Positions 1 through 11,880 are shown, counted from the stretch's first letter. The stretch: 64,000 nucleotides of DNA from Laguncularia racemosa (GCA_037954665.1 JBBMOL010000046.1:620001-684000), one strand, 5' to 3'. Program-made: numbers and translations. Notes: generated by a model not told the origin, from the letters alone.

Positions 1-1361
1 TCTTTACCTGTAGTTGTTATTTCTCTTTTGCAAGAATTTGCTGACTTATTTCTTGAAGAAGTATTAAGGGGATTGCCTCCACTAAGAGGCATTGATCACC
101 ATATTGATTTTATTCCAAGTGCTTCCATTCCTAATCGACCAGCTTATCGGGCTAATCCAGAGGAAACCAAGGAGATCCAGAGGCAAATTAACGATCTGGT
201 AGAGAAGGGGTTTGTGAGAGAAAGCCTCAGTTCATGTTCAATTCCTATCATCTTGGTTCCCAAGAAGGATGGAACATGGCGAATGTATGTTGACTGTCGA
301 GCAATCAACAAGATCACTTTTAAGTATAGACATCCTATCCCTAGACTTGATGATATGCTTGATGAGCCGCATGGTGCCTATTTGTTTTCCAAAATTGATT
401 TAAAGAACGGCTATTACCAAATTCGCATGAAAGAGGGAGATGAGTGGAAAACGGCTTTTAAAACTAAGCATGGTTTGTATGAGTGGATGGTAATGCCTTT
501 TGGATTAACAAATGCGCCTAGCACGTTTATGAGGTTAATGAATCATGTTCTTCGTGCTTTCATTGGGAAGTTTGTTGTTGTATACTTTGATGACATCTTA
601 GTTTACAGCAAAACTCTAAGTGAACATGTTCAACATTTGCAAAGTGTGTTTACTATTTTGAGAGGAAACAAATTGTATGCGAACTTGAAAAAGTGCACCT
701 TTTGTATGGAAACTGTAGTTTTTCTTGGCTTTGTTATAGGTGCGAAGGGGATTGTTGTAGATGAAGAAAAGGTGAAGGCGATTCGGGAGTGACCGACACC
801 AAGGAATGTAAGTGAGGTCAGGAGCTTTCATGGGCTAGCAAGCTTTTATAGGAGATTTGTTAGGGACTTTAGTTCCATTGCTGCTCCTCTAAATGATCTT
901 GTTAAGAAGAACATCAAGTTCAAGTGGACTGAAGTGCATGAGCAAGCTTTTAAGACTTTGAAAGGTAAGTTGACTAATGCACCTTTACTTGTTTTACCTA
1001 ATTTTGAAAAAGTTTTTAAGATTGAATGCAATGCTTCCGAGAAAGGTATTGGTGGTGTTTTGATGCAGGATTCCAAGCCAATCGCTTATTTTAGTGAAAA
1101 GCTCAGTGGTGCTACATTAAACTACCCAGTCTATGACAAGGAGCTATATGCTTTGGTGAAGACCATGCAGACTTGGCAACATTACTTATAGCCTAAGGAG
1201 TTCATCATTCATTCTGATCATGAGAGTTTGAAGTTCCTGAAAACTCAAGGTAAGTTGAACAGAAGGCATGTGAAATGGATGGAGTTCATTGAGACCTTCC
1301 CATATGTGATCAAATACAAGCAAGGAAAAGAGAACGTGGTGGCTGATGCACTTTCTCGAAG
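1..1361 (+). pseudogene. Ty3/gypsy pol fragment: reverse transcriptase and RNase H
   Basis: Retrotransposon polyprotein that copies element RNA into DNA. The frame is open from base 1, so the element begins outside the window. RT runs through about 792, with the VPKKDGTWRM block, FSKIDLKNGYYQI and the catalytic box VVYFDDILVYSK (around 580-610). A TGA at 790 replaces the Trp codon expected after AIRE. RNase H continues to about 1361 (IECNASEKGIGGVLMQ, then IIHSDHESLKFL and VADALSRR), with a second stop near 1189. Both stops sit inside otherwise conserved protein, so this copy is dead. The RT resembles plant chromovirus-type gypsy elements, but no chromodomain follows. The family call is firm; the lineage is an inference. 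Confidence 0.93.
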
Positions 1362-1829
1362 GTTCGCGCCAATATTGAGAAGAAAAATGAGCATTATGCT
1401 CGACAGGCCAATAAGGGTCGTATGAAGACTATTTTTCATCCAGGAGATTGGGTGTGGGTACATCTGAGAAAGGAGAGATTTGCTGAACAGCGGAAATCTA
1501 AGTTGCACCCCAGGGGAGATGGGCCATTTCAAGTGTTGGAGCGCATCAATGATAACGCTTATAAGATTGACTTGCCAAGTCACTATGATAATGTAAGCGC
1601 AACTTTTAATGTTTCTGACCTTTCTCTGTATGATGCAGGTGATTCGAGGACGAATCTTTCCGAGGAAGGGGGGAATGATGGGGATCAAGTAGCATCAAGA
1701 GTTCACGAGCTAAAGTCTAATGACCCGTTACATGGTATTGGAGGTCCAATGACAAGAGCTAGAGCTAAGCGAGTGGGAGAAGCCTTGCAAGGATTAGTTA
1801 TGGAACTCCAAGAGCAAGAAGCGAGTTGA
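1362..1829 (+). pseudogene. gypsy integrase C-terminal tail, fused after an internal deletion
   Basis: Directly after the RNase H motif DALSRR the sequence jumps to VRANIEKKNEHYARQANKGR in another frame, which in the copy at 62990-63997 lies after the integrase core. The zinc-binding HHCC region and the DDE core are therefore missing. The rest reads well: HPGDWVWVHLRKERF, then FNVSDLSLYD, then the terminal GPMTRARAKR block, ending at a TGA at 1827-1829. This tail follows integrase in several copies in the window and contains no recognisable chromodomain. The junction lies at 1355-1365. Confidence 0.9.
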
Positions 1830-2403
1830 CACAAGTCTAATTCAAGTCTCGAGCTAGTAAACATAATATATCAAAGCACGGACGAAGCGGAGGCCATCAA
1901 CGATGGAACAACAGCCTTCAACAAAGGGAAGGTCACCGGCCTAGAGGCAAAGGAGAGTCGGCCTTCTTGGTCGGCCATGAAGGAAGCAACGCCAGCGAGT
2001 TAAGGCCGCTGGCCTTGGAATCTGCACTGCTGATGTAGTGCTGGCCTAGATATCCGTGGAACGTCTTTTTGTTTTCTTCCGTTATTTCAAAGCTGGCCAT
2101 ATATGCATTTAGGCCGCCAACTTATATGTTTTTTTTTTCGAATATAATACCTTGTTTTGTCATTTGAAAGGACAGTTTATCAATTTGAGAAAAAAAATTC
2201 CTTGAGAGAATCCTCTCTTCTTTAGTTCTTGCAATAGAACTTCCTTCGATTTCTTCATCCTAAACACTTGGAGAAATCAAACTGGATAGCTTAGGTTCTA
2301 ATCGACTAGTTTGATTGGGGTCAGGTTACGTTTCGTTTTCGATTCAATTTCGATTCTCGGGTTTGAATCCTTCTTGAACGTTGGGTCTTAGATCGATATC
2401 TAG
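1830..2403 (+). repeat. 3' untranslated region and probable 3' LTR of the plus-strand gypsy copy
   Basis: Non-coding sequence after the pol stop. It starts with GC-rich text (GGCCGGCC-like blocks at 1930-2060), then an AT-rich stretch with an ATATAATA near 2142 and a T9 run. I cannot fix the LTR start because the 5' partner is outside the window. It ends where minus-strand integrase coding begins, at about 2404. Confidence 0.55.
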
Positions 2404-3110
2404 GGTTCATGTCATAGACGTAAACAACTTCAAAGGGAGACTTACTGGTTGAACTATGAGTAGACCTATTGTAAGCGAACTCAACAATAGGAAGACACAA
2501 GTCCCAATCAATAAGATTCTTGCCAACTATTGCTCTGAGTAGATTCCCAAGCGTGCGGTTGACAACTTCTATTTGTCCGTCTGTTTGTGGATGGCAAGAG
2601 GTACTGTACATAAGCTTAGTACCTAGTCTTTTCCATAATGTCTTCCAAAAAAACCTAAGAAACTTATTGTCTCTATTAGACACTATAATGTGTGGGACTA
2701 TGTAATTTGACAATTTCCTGCACAAAAATGTTAGCAATAAAAAGGGCATCATCTGTTTTGTGACAAGGCATAAAATATGACATTTTACTGAACCTGTCAA
2801 CAACCACCATAATAGAGTCTTTTCCCCTTTGCGTTCTAGGTAATCCCAACACAAAATCCATACTAATATCAGTCTAGGGTTTATCTGGTATAGGCAAAGG
2901 CATGTACTCACCCTGTACACCTTTCTTCCCTTTAGCTCTCTTACAAATACCACACCTTTCTAATACCCCATGGATATCCTTTATCATACCCTTCCAATAG
3001 AAATTTTCCCTCAATATGGCTAGGGTTCTCTTCTTACCAAAATGTCCAGACAATCCACCTGCACGTGCTTCCCTCACCAATAACTCCCTCACAAATCCAG
3101 AAGGAATACA
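2404..3110 (-). pseudogene. integrase domain of the minus-strand gypsy copy
   Basis: Reading down the minus strand: a zinc-binding segment with GHFGKKRTLAILRE and CGICKRAKGKKG (around 2930-3070), where the first His of the HHCC pattern appears to be Arg; then the core with DFVLGLPRT (first catalytic Asp), SNRDNKF (expected S-D-R-D, so one Asp has become Asn) and GQIEVVNRTL, which keeps the catalytic Glu. The protein stops resembling integrase after SPFEVVY at about 2410, where it meets the plus-strand element. Confidence 0.9.
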
Positions 3111-3289
3111 TAGTTTTCCTGATTTATACAGAAACCCCTTAATCACGCAATAGCCATCATACATCTTACCCCCATAACACCTCTCCATAACAGTCTTGAA
3201 TTCTTCATCACATATATACCGTTCTTTCAATAATTCAAAACTCAGCAGTTTTAACTGAAGAGAAGTGATAAATACATACTGTCGTGATA

Positions 3290-3710
3290 AAGCGTCATCA
3301 ACAATATTCTGATTACCCTTCTTGTACTTTATCACATAAGCAAAACCCTCCAGAAACTCCACCCACTTAGCTTGGCGCTTAGACAAATTCTGTTGTCTCT
3401 TGAAATGTTTCAAAGATTCATGATCTATATAAATAATAAACTCTCTCGTTATGAGATAATGCTACCACATCATAAGAGCCCTCATTAAGGAATAAAATTC
3501 CTTATCATATATAGAATAGTTTAAAGTTGCACCACTCAACTTCTCACTAAAATATGCTATGGGTCTCTTTTCCTGCATTAGTACAGCACCAATTCCTATC
3601 CTAGAAGCATTACATTCCAACTCAAAAACTTTGTCAAAATTAGGTAAAGCTAATAATGGAGCACAAGTGAGTTTTTCTTTTACCTCTTCAAAACTCCTTT
3701 GAGCCTTTTC
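3290..3710 (-). pseudogene. RNase H domain of the minus-strand gypsy copy
   Basis: Encodes LECNASRIGIGAVLMQ, FSEKLSGATLNYSIYDKE, then HESLKHFKRQ and IVDDALSRQYV. Relative to the plus-strand copy at 930-1361, the expected first catalytic Asp is Asn (E-C-N-A) in both. A stop interrupts the frame after ALMMW (around 3460). It lies between the RT block and the integrase zinc-binding block, as expected for gypsy pol. Confidence 0.88.
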
Positions 3711-4610
3711 ACTCCAGATAAAAGGTACCTTCTTTTTGGTCAGTTCTGTGAGAAGACTGATAATCCACTGAAATTATGGACAAAGCGTCTATAAAAGGAT
3801 GTAAGTCCATGAAACTTCTTACCTCAGTAACTGAGGTAGGTGTTGGCCATTCCTTTATTGCCCTCACTTTCTCCTCATCCACCCTAACACCTAAACCAGA
3901 TACAACAAAACCCAAAAATGTTACCTCAGTTTGGTAAAAAGAACACTTCTGGATATTTGCAAATAGTTGTTGTGTCCTCAATACTGAGAATACTACCCAA
4001 AGATGCTCCACATGTTGTTCTAGGTTTTTGCTGTAGATCAGAATATCATCAAAATAAACAACAATAAATTTTCCTAGAAATTCTTTCAGTACATGATTCA
4101 TCAACCTCATAAATGTACTAGGAGCATTACCCAAACCAAAGGGCATAACCAACCACTCATACAGTCCATGACGTGTTTTAAAAGCAATTTTCCATTCGTC
4201 CCCCTCTCTCATCCGAATTTGGTGATATCCGCTTTTAAGATCTACTTTGGAGAAAACCTGTGAACCATGCAACTCATCTAACATATCATCAAGTCTAGGA
4301 ATAGGATACCTACATTTGATGGTGATTTTGTTGATAGCTCTACTATCGATACACATTCTCCAAGTACCATCTTTCTTAGGAACAAGTAGGGCGGGAACAG
4401 CACATGAGTTGAGACTCTCTCTAACAAACCCCTATTCAACCAACTCATCTACCTGGCGCTTCAATTCCCCAGCCTCCTCGGGATTCATGCGATATGCAAG
4501 TCAATTAGGTAATATTGAACCGGGCATAAGATCGATAGCATGCTCTATCCCTCTCAAAGGTGGTAACCCTGCTAGCAAATCATTAGGAAAAATGTCAATA
4601 TACTCATTCA
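3711..4610 (-). pseudogene. reverse transcriptase domain of the minus-strand gypsy copy
   Basis: Contains, in order on the minus strand, VDELVE*GFVRES, VPALLVPKKDGTWRMC, SRAINKITIKCRYPIPR, FSKVDLKSGYHQIRM, YEWLVMPFGLGNAPSTF and VVYFDDILIYSK. The catalytic Asp pair is intact. A stop in the first block and a frameshift near 3810 break the protein. Its closest relative in the window is the RT at 28-792. Confidence 0.93.
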
Positions 4611-4829
4611 ATACCTGAGAAACTGCTAAAGGTAGAGACTATGGTTCCTGCACCCCTAATGCACATCTCAACTGAAGCAAGTATACTAGAGTCTCTTCTG
4701 TAATTATCCTCTCCAGTTCACCCTGTCCCATCAATAATACCTTCTTTTCCTCAGAATCATTACACTATATTGAAGCCCTTTTATCCTCTGATGGCCTACT
4801 GATCTATTGCTGAACCTTTTGGACCTCTG

Positions 4830-5293
4830 AAGGTGACATCGGATTTAGAATAATGCGTTTGCCTTCCTTCTAGAACACATAAGTATTCCTGAGGCCATCA
4901 TGCAAGACCTTCCTGTCATATAACCAAGACCTGCCAAGCAATATATAAGATGCATGCATAGGCAAGATATCACTCTCAATCTCATCACGATATTTATCAC
5001 ATACACTGAATGGTACCTTAGCTCTTTAGGTCACATGCAAACTTCCCTGATCACTAAGCCAATGCAATTTATATGGTTTAAGATGTGGAATAGTAGTAAG
5101 TCTTAGCTTCGATACTAACGATGTGGCTACTACATTGACATAACTACCACCATCAACTATAAGGACATACAAATTTCTTTATATCCTACAAGAAGTATGG
5201 AACAAATTTTCCCTTTGTTCTTCATCCTTATTAGCAAATGTAGTCAATGTTTGGCACAACACATTAGCATATTGAAACATCTCACTAGACATT
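4830..5293 (-). pseudogene. retropepsin region and start of the gag-less gypsy reading frame
   Basis: The ATG at 5293-5291 is preceded by ACAAC, as at 61695. The pre-protease block EEQRENLFHTSCR is followed, in a broken frame, by sequence matching the protease at 61450-61695, then by the linker matching LGRLWLYDRRVLHDG. Just downstream (about 4790-4850) there is only one and a half copies of a 13-residue unit (MSPSEVQKVQQ) that is expanded at 61036-61242. Clipping of structural proteins would be its role in a live element. Confidence 0.8.
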
Positions 5294-6244
5294 GTTGTTT
5301 TTAAATTTAACACCACAATAATAATCACACCTCTTAAGTCACGGTGCAACAACCTCCCCAAATACAACACAACTTCACACCACTTTACAACACCTCAAGT
5401 ATAACACACTCACACCGCCACTTACACAATACACACACGATGTACTAAATTCAAACAATAACAACAACAACACCCACGATGTAACACCTTCTTCTCACCA
5501 CATGCAACATAAACTTCATCAATTCACTACTCTTCCTCACAGCAAGTTCAAGGACAACACGTTGCAAATTCTTCACTTCAAATACAATTTCAAACCACAA
5601 CTTATATAAAAGGTAGCAATTTAAATTTAAAAATCAAACCACTTCACTAATTGCAACCTTTCCACATTTGGTAAGAAGTAATTTTCAAATTCAAACAAAC
5701 ACACATTAACTCCTTCAATCTTAATGTTTGTTTTGAGAATCAAATAAATTCCATTCTTCCACACTACTCAAATCCGGAAATTGCAAATTGTTCTCCCAAA
5801 TTCCGAATTCACAAAGGTCACACTTCTCTTTTCACCACAAAATATTATATTTCCAATTCCACAATCGAACACTAAGACATAAAATTCTTACTCCCCTTCC
5901 CTTCATGGAAAATTCAATAACAAAGAAGCTACAATAAGATATCCACTTTGCTACACACAACACTACAACACACGGCAAGGATTTCAAAACAACACTCTTC
6001 TAGGCTTCAAATTTCACTTCCCTCAAATGATGACAATGATGATTTCCCTTAAACCAATCACGGTCAACTTAAGGAGACAAAGAATATGGTAAGTACTTCA
6101 TGTCCACAACAATTAACAACAAGGAAACCACTTCAACAACACAATTGAAATAATTCAATTCTTCAATAAACAATTTTGAATCAAGGTGATAAGAACCCTA
6201 AATTTTCGAATTCTAAATTGCAAATCCCTCCTCTTAAACCTCAA
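5294..6244 (-). other. untranslated leader of the gag-less gypsy copy
   Basis: About 950 bases between the primer binding site and the first ATG, with no gag-like coding in any frame. It is rich in AC-type repeats (ACACC and AACAAC tracts near 5370-5560). A matching AC-rich leader of about 680 bases lies at 61696-62377. Confidence 0.7.
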
Positions 6245-6256
6245 GCTCTGATACCA
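6245..6256 (-). promoter_or_regulatory. primer binding site, initiator Met-tRNA type
   Basis: On the minus strand the 12 bases read TGGTATCAGAGC, the standard complement of the 3' end of initiator tRNA-Met. It is five bases inside the LTR end (LTR ends ACACATCA, then TCTCT). This fixes the LTR-leader boundary and the minus-strand direction. Confidence 0.92.
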
Positions 6257-6261
6257 AGAGA

Positions 6262-7127
6262 TGATGTGTCTAAAAGGGGATTAAGCACATGCAAAATAAA
6301 CCAAATAAAAATCTCTAAAAGATTAGCACAATTCGGTTCAAGGTGAAGCAATTGTGGCGTGACCTTAATTGCAATATATGGACCAAATGATGAATTACAT
6401 GAAATAAATCAACACAATAGTATAATCCTCAATGGTAATCACAAATTATACTCCAAAACCCATGTGATTAATACTAATAATCCACAAGAAAATAACTGTG
6501 ATCCCCTTTTTCACAACCAATACTCTCACGGCCCAAGAAGCATACAAAATGGATGAACCGAATTCAAGTGTAAAAGTAACTCAATTAAGCACAAAATTCT
6601 AATGATTATGAAGCAAATCTAACCAAGAACTATCTCAATTCAACCCTAAATATTACACACTAGAGAAGAAAAGAAATCACAACAAAATGAAATTGATATT
6701 ACTCACAATTTCAAGTGTTGCACTCGCCACAATTTCAACTCTTGGGATTGAAATTGATAAGAGTCTAATGACAATTAGGAAGAACCCTAATCCTCACAAA
6801 AAGTGTATGTTCAAATATGAAAAATGGCCTCCTTAAACCCTACTTTAAACAAGTATTTATACTCGCTCCCTTTAAGGTTCGAAAATGCACAAAATTAAAA
6901 CTATGCCACTTTTAAGGTAGTCGATCCTAAATGAAAATTACAATTAAAATGAAAGTGTCCCAAAAGAAAATACAACATAAAATAGCTCATGCAAATGAAA
7001 AATATATAAAAAAAATTGGTCTTCAAGATGTCGGTCTTCAAGGTACTTTCGAATTGAACCTCGATGAGAATCCCGACTCGCTCAAGAGTATAGGTGATTT
7101 GGTACCCTGTAGGACTGATAAGTAAGC
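6262..7127 (-). repeat. gypsy LTR shared by two head-to-tail copies
   Basis: The lower boundary is fixed by the primer binding site at 6245-6256. The upper boundary is set by the pol tail ending at 7131. A TATA box on the minus strand (AGTATAAATACTT) lies at about 6851-6863. It matches the LTR at 59951-60640 around the TATA box and the CGCCACAATTTC block (6728, 60298). Upstream it abuts the C-terminal pol tail of one copy, and downstream the leader of another, so one LTR serves both. Confidence 0.8.
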
Positions 7128-7130
7128 CTG

Positions 7131-7505
7131 CTAGAATGCACTACAATTATAATGTAGGAATGAAGAAAATAAATTAGCTTCCTCAAGATTAGGTTTCTCA
7201 TGTAAGATTCTCAAAACTAAGTTATGTAGACCTTTAACTCGGGCCCTAGTGATAGGTCCTGTAGGAGTCTGATTCCTATCACTACCTTGTTGTGGCAGCG
7301 ATTCGCTTTGTCCACCAGAAGGCCTTTCATGAAAGCTTAGGGGTGGCATAATCAAGTCCTTTAGGTGTTTGTTAGTAAAGTCGTAGATGTCGTAATCATC
7401 TACTTCAAAATATTGTTGGGGTGGCTCTTACATAAATTTTCTCTTATCACTTTTGCTAGAATGATCCCTCTTAGAAGAACCTAAACCACCAAAATGACTA
7501 GCCAT
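7131..7505 (-). pseudogene. deleted gypsy frame: short N-terminus joined to the pol tail
   Basis: An ATG at 7505-7503 opens MASHFGGLGSSKRDHSS. One stop (at about 7430) interrupts the frame, which continues as EVDDYDIYDFTNKHL and ends in the gypsy pol tail TGPITRARVKGLHNLV, stopping at 7131. Protease, RT, RNase H and integrase are all absent between the two ends. I do not recognise the N-terminal part; it may be the start of gag. The LTR follows within four bases, as expected for the pol end. Homology of the tail is clear; the rest is inferred. Confidence 0.65.
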
Positions 7506-8235
7506 TTTTTAATATTAGGATAATTATAAAATATTGATATGGGCAGATAAGGGGACAAATTTTATTTAACAGTTGGTAAGAAATACAACAAAAATTATCT
7601 AACAGTGTAGAAGATGTGAGCATTGAAAATAGAAGAGAAGAGCACACAAAATAGAAGATGAGAGTATAGAAATTTTAAGATGAGAGCAAAAGACAAGAGT
7701 GATTGTAATTTTTATACGTGAGTAATTTTACTCTTCATACTGCACTATCAATTTATACAACATCCTTCATCCAACAACACACTTAATTTCTTCTACTCCA
7801 TTCAAACGTTTAAATTTGAAATTTTGAACAACTGCACACTACACCTACACTAACAGCTACAACCTATTCCTCACTGCCTACAATCATATCAACCTATGCA
7901 AATTTTTCTTCAAAATGTGCTCCATACTTTCAAATTCTCTGAGTACAAATTTAACTGTTTTCAACCTACACCCTCCTTCCGCATTTCTCTTCAGCTATCT
8001 TCTCCTTTTCTTTGTTTTTCTTCCCCAATGTTGTAGAGTTGCAGCCTTTAAGCTCAATATTTTCTTCACTCTATTCCTACTTCCTTTAACAAATTTTTTT
8101 GCTTCTTTTTCAATGTGTGTCAAGGTACTATTTTTCAATGTTTGCCTTCTTCTATTGTTCCCCAATGTCATTCAAACTTTCAATGTATTTCTGGAACTAA
8201 GGATTGCTTTTCAAATTTTTTTTTTCTATCTTATA
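7506..8235 (-). other. probable leader of the third gypsy copy
   Basis: AT- and AC-rich non-coding DNA upstream of the ATG at 7505, similar in composition to the leaders at 5294-6244 and 61696-62377 (ACAAC, CACACTACACC tracts around 7760-7870). A plus-strand open frame at 7915-8238 is a low-complexity F/L-rich artefact. No second LTR or primer binding site was found. Confidence 0.45.
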
Positions 8236-8460
8236 TGACGGGTTGGACTTGCCGATTTAAGTTGATTGTGAACTAGCCGGCCAACAACTGGTTCAAGGCC
8301 TACCGATTCACTAGGTTGAGTAATGTAACCCAGACATTGAACTGCCAACCATTGAACTATTGGCTTGATCATTCCTACTCATCGAGCCAATAGCTCAAAA
8401 GGGCCGGTTCACAGGCCTAAACTGGCCGGGCCGGTTCATGTGCCTAAACGACCCCTCTCC
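8236..8460. repeat. GC-rich block resembling a hAT subterminal region
   Basis: An island of G/C in AT-rich surroundings with repeated GGCCGG and CCGGTTCA words (8275-8445), ending in GACCCCTC. Words of this kind are common near the ends of plant hAT transposons, but I found no matched terminal inverted repeat or target duplication. It could be a decayed non-autonomous copy. Confidence 0.3.
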
Positions 8461-11400
8461 AATGTCTACTATTGCTAATCACCTTTATTTATTTATTAAA
8501 TAATATATATATATATATAATGGCGCCCTTTTCTTAAAGATAAGAACACATGAAGATTAGTAAAAAAATTATTTTGTGTGACGGCAAGGATGGGAAATTA
8601 TAATCTTGAATGTTTGATTTTCATGTCTTCTTTTGATTGGTGTGATTGATTTAATTCGTATTATGACCTTCACTTTAGAGATCTTATCTTAAGGTTAAGA
8701 TTTTTCCTAAGTCTAATTATTTAGGAAAGCTTAAACTTGGAATAGCAAGAATAGCCTTCAAGTTGGACTTTTCAAAGTCCTCTAGCCTCCAACTTTGACT
8801 AGTTGTTAAGGAACTTAGAGTTTAATTTTTTTGATAGTTCCTAACAAAATTAACTCTCCTTTAGTTACTTTAATTATGTAAATTAAAAACTCATTTAACT
8901 CTACACTAAATTTAGTATAATCATAATAATCATTTCTTACAGTCTTTGAAGAGTTTAAGGGAAGGTCCTTTACTTCTATTATCAAAAACTTAGTTGTTTA
9001 GGTCAACTAAACTTCTTATTTTTCTTATAATTTTAGGTCTTGGTTCATTAAGAATATGATAGAATTAGATTTAGGTAAGATTAGCCTAAGCGAGCTTTTA
9101 AATGGATTGAATCATTTGCATTTAGTTTTAGTTGTCTTTCCCTTTTATAATTGTTTTAGATATGTTAAGTTTTTTCTAACTCTTGTCATGAAATTTTAGG
9201 CATATTCATCAACCAAATTTGTCTTATTTGAAGTCTTTAACCATTCTAATTCTATCTAAGAATAGTCTTATCTTGGTATTAGGTGTTCGAGATATATTAG
9301 ATTTCCACAAGAGTTACAAAACCCCCTTGAGGCGTTCATGGGAAGAAGCTTGATCTCAAGAACCGAAAAAGAGGAAAGCATGCGATTACTGAAGAGGCAT
9401 GAAGAAATGCAAAAGAGCTTATGGCGTTGTGAAACTAGAAAACACCACATGATTTGGAAAATATAAGAACTATTGACAACAAAATCTAATCTTGTTACTT
9501 TTCTCTCTTTTCTTTTCTCTTCATGTGTAAATAAAGCAATCAACACTTATTATTTTATAATTAATGAAATGACTTTCATACCTATCACAAATATTGTCTC
9601 ACAAAAGTGTGGTAATATGCTTATTATTCTCCTTTTATTACTATTGTTGCTACAAAGAGACTTGTCTCTTTATCACTAAAAGTTAGCTTCGAAGAAATAG
9701 TAGATAATGGGATGTTGAACTAAATCCTCTTGAGCGCATGGTGATGAATTTAACTTGTATGTTGCAGAATAGTAAGAGTATTGTCTCCTAGGTGCATAAC
9801 AAGCCATGGCAACTAAGTACGGCTATAGTCCTCTTAAGCACTAAAGAAAAATAAACCACCTCCCAAGATAGAGTTCTCCTCAAAAGTTATGTCATAGTTA
9901 GCATTGCAACCACGAATTTCTTATTTTTTCTAGCTATCAGTTAGTGGAGACAATCCCCTTGACAAGCTCTCTCCATGCAGAACATGGTATAGCTATCATT
10001 GCAAAATTGTAGTAAGGTATTCTCTTTAGCACATGATCCTTGATTCAATAAAAATAGATCTTATCTCTAGCTGTCAACTAATGGGGACAATACCCTTGAC
10101 GAGCTCTCTCTAGAGAACCATGACATATCGCCTTCTACACCTTAAGCTCAAGCAATGCCTTGGCATTTCAGCTTCCATACCTTAAACCTATGCAAAGTCC
10201 TAGCTTCCTAGTTTCCATGCCTTAAGTTCAAGTAGCGTTTTAGCGACTAGCTATCATCACTACCTTGTAGTAGAGTATTCTCCATAGTAGGTGATGCTTA
10301 CTTGCTTCTGTAAATCCATGTAGTAACTTAGTACCCCAACCATACATTCCTTAAGCTAGGTTCCCCTCCCTAGTGACCTCCATCATCGCTACTTATAAGT
10401 AGACAATGCTTCTTTTAGTAAGAGGAATACCTACTTATTCCCTTGATACTTTCCTTAAGGTGACTTCTTAGCTTGAATGGCAACAGTCAACACACTACAT
10501 TAGAGTTGAGGCAATAGGCTTTTCTAGAAAACTAAAAATAAGAGTACTCTTAGTCCTTAACATAACAACTTTGCTCCACCTCGTCACCATATGACTTAGG
10601 TCAATGCCCCCGTGGTGCACACCTTCCCCACCTTGTTACTTAGCATCAATTTAACTAGGTCAAGCTTCTACTTCTAAACACACAATACCATAGCAAAGGA
10701 AATATCAAGAAAATAGATGAGTATGAAGTTGATAATAGATTTTATCTTCACTGATTTCACATATTTGATAGCACCATGTTGCAACATAAGCAATAAAGTA
10801 AAAATTATGTGAAGCAAAGATTACAATGAATAGCATAAGTTAATGCCTACTACCACTAGTCAACTACAAGTACACAAATGTTATCAACTATTTATCGTAA
10901 CTACTTCTATGCAAACAATATGCTTCCTTGGAGTTGAGACAATGTGCTCCTTCAAGGAACTACAACTCTCAAAGATTATCATTTCTATCTAAATCTTAAG
11001 TTCTAATGGTAGCAAGTGTGAGTGGGGTAACAAGAGTTGTTACCCATCCCTGCATAACATGTTTTCAACCGGGGGAGGATGAATAAAGATGGAAGGAGCT
11101 CTCTATTCAATACTTCATGTAGAGTGTTCCTTGCATAAGATCCTCACGTAAAGTATTGTGCAACATCCTTTTGAATGACTACCTCATAAGGTGCTCTTCT
11201 AGAATAATGCCCCAACTGCTTTGATGCATTCAATGTCATGAGATCACACTTGCAATGGTAAAAATACACAAGTTAAAGATTTATAAAATAAACATGTGTA
11301 CATATGCAAAGGAAACGAGAAGTGTTGATGTTTAATATTCCAGCATGGACCTAGGACTTGGGCACCAACTTCTTCATGCCATAAGGGACACTATATTTGT

Positions 11401-11880
11401 TGATTTAGCTTATCTAATTTGTTCCATCTGGAAAGACGCCCAGAGTATATAATTGATCTCTCTTATCCCCTCTCCAATAGAGAGTGATGCACCTTCAAAA
11501 GAGTAATACTAAACTCCCCCATTTGAGTTTTTTCTATACTAAGTCTAAGATTCTTGTTCTCTACAGCCTGGAGTCCTATTGATAAGAGAGTGCACGCATA
11601 GGTCAAGCTTCCTTATGTCTCCCCTGAAGAAGTCTTTCGCAATGGTCTCATCTAGCAATTCATCATGGGGAGATCACACCTTCAATGTTTGACCATCTGA
11701 ATATGTTATAACGTCATTCTATTTGATGGCATAGCCTAGGATAGCAGAATCACTAGTGAAATGCAACCGCAAGGTCACTGTTGTAGGAGACAGACACTAC
11801 TACCCTACCCTTAGAAGTGATGTCAAAAGTAAGGATACTGTCATCACCACTTGGGAGAGGATAAGGAGACTAACTAGATC
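8461..11880. other. no gene recognised
   Basis: AT-rich unique-looking sequence with stops in all frames. Small items: an (AT)n run at 8500-8520, and a perfect 8-base inverted repeat AAAGAGAC/GTCTCTTT at 9655-9672. A 38-codon minus-strand stretch at about 11745-11870 (reading GDDSILTFDITSKGRVVV) looks codon-like but ends in a stop and continues only in fragments. Confidence 0.5.
9931..10115. repeat. two-unit imperfect direct repeat, period about 137 bp
   Basis: The block TAGCTATCAGTTAGTGGAGA...GACAAGCTCTCTCCA at 9931 recurs at 10068 as TAGCTGTCAACTAATGGGGA...GACGAGCTCTCTCTA. Only the first 45 or so bases are well conserved. Confidence 0.6.

Larger units (their letters stand above)
2404..5293 (-). 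pseudogene. Ty3/gypsy protease-RT-RNase H-integrase polyprotein, no gag, decayed
   Basis: On the minus strand the order is start codon (5293-5291), protease, linker, RT, RNase H, integrase, with the 3' end lost at about 2404. The ATG reads MSSEMFQYANV and leads straight into the pre-protease block DEEQRENLFHTSC. No gag lies between it and the leader. RT keeps FDDILIYSK (around 4040) and VPKKDGTWRMC. Stops include one in LVE*GFVRES (around 4430) and a Trp-to-stop just before integrase TDISMDF (around 2870). A frameshift near 3810 separates RT from RNase H. It shares its start context with the copy at 61450-61695. Homology is certain; exact domain limits are approximate. Confidence 0.93.

Noticed and set aside
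8236..8460. A defined hAT non-autonomous element
   Set aside because: Only composition and words fit; no paired terminal repeats or target duplication could be found.
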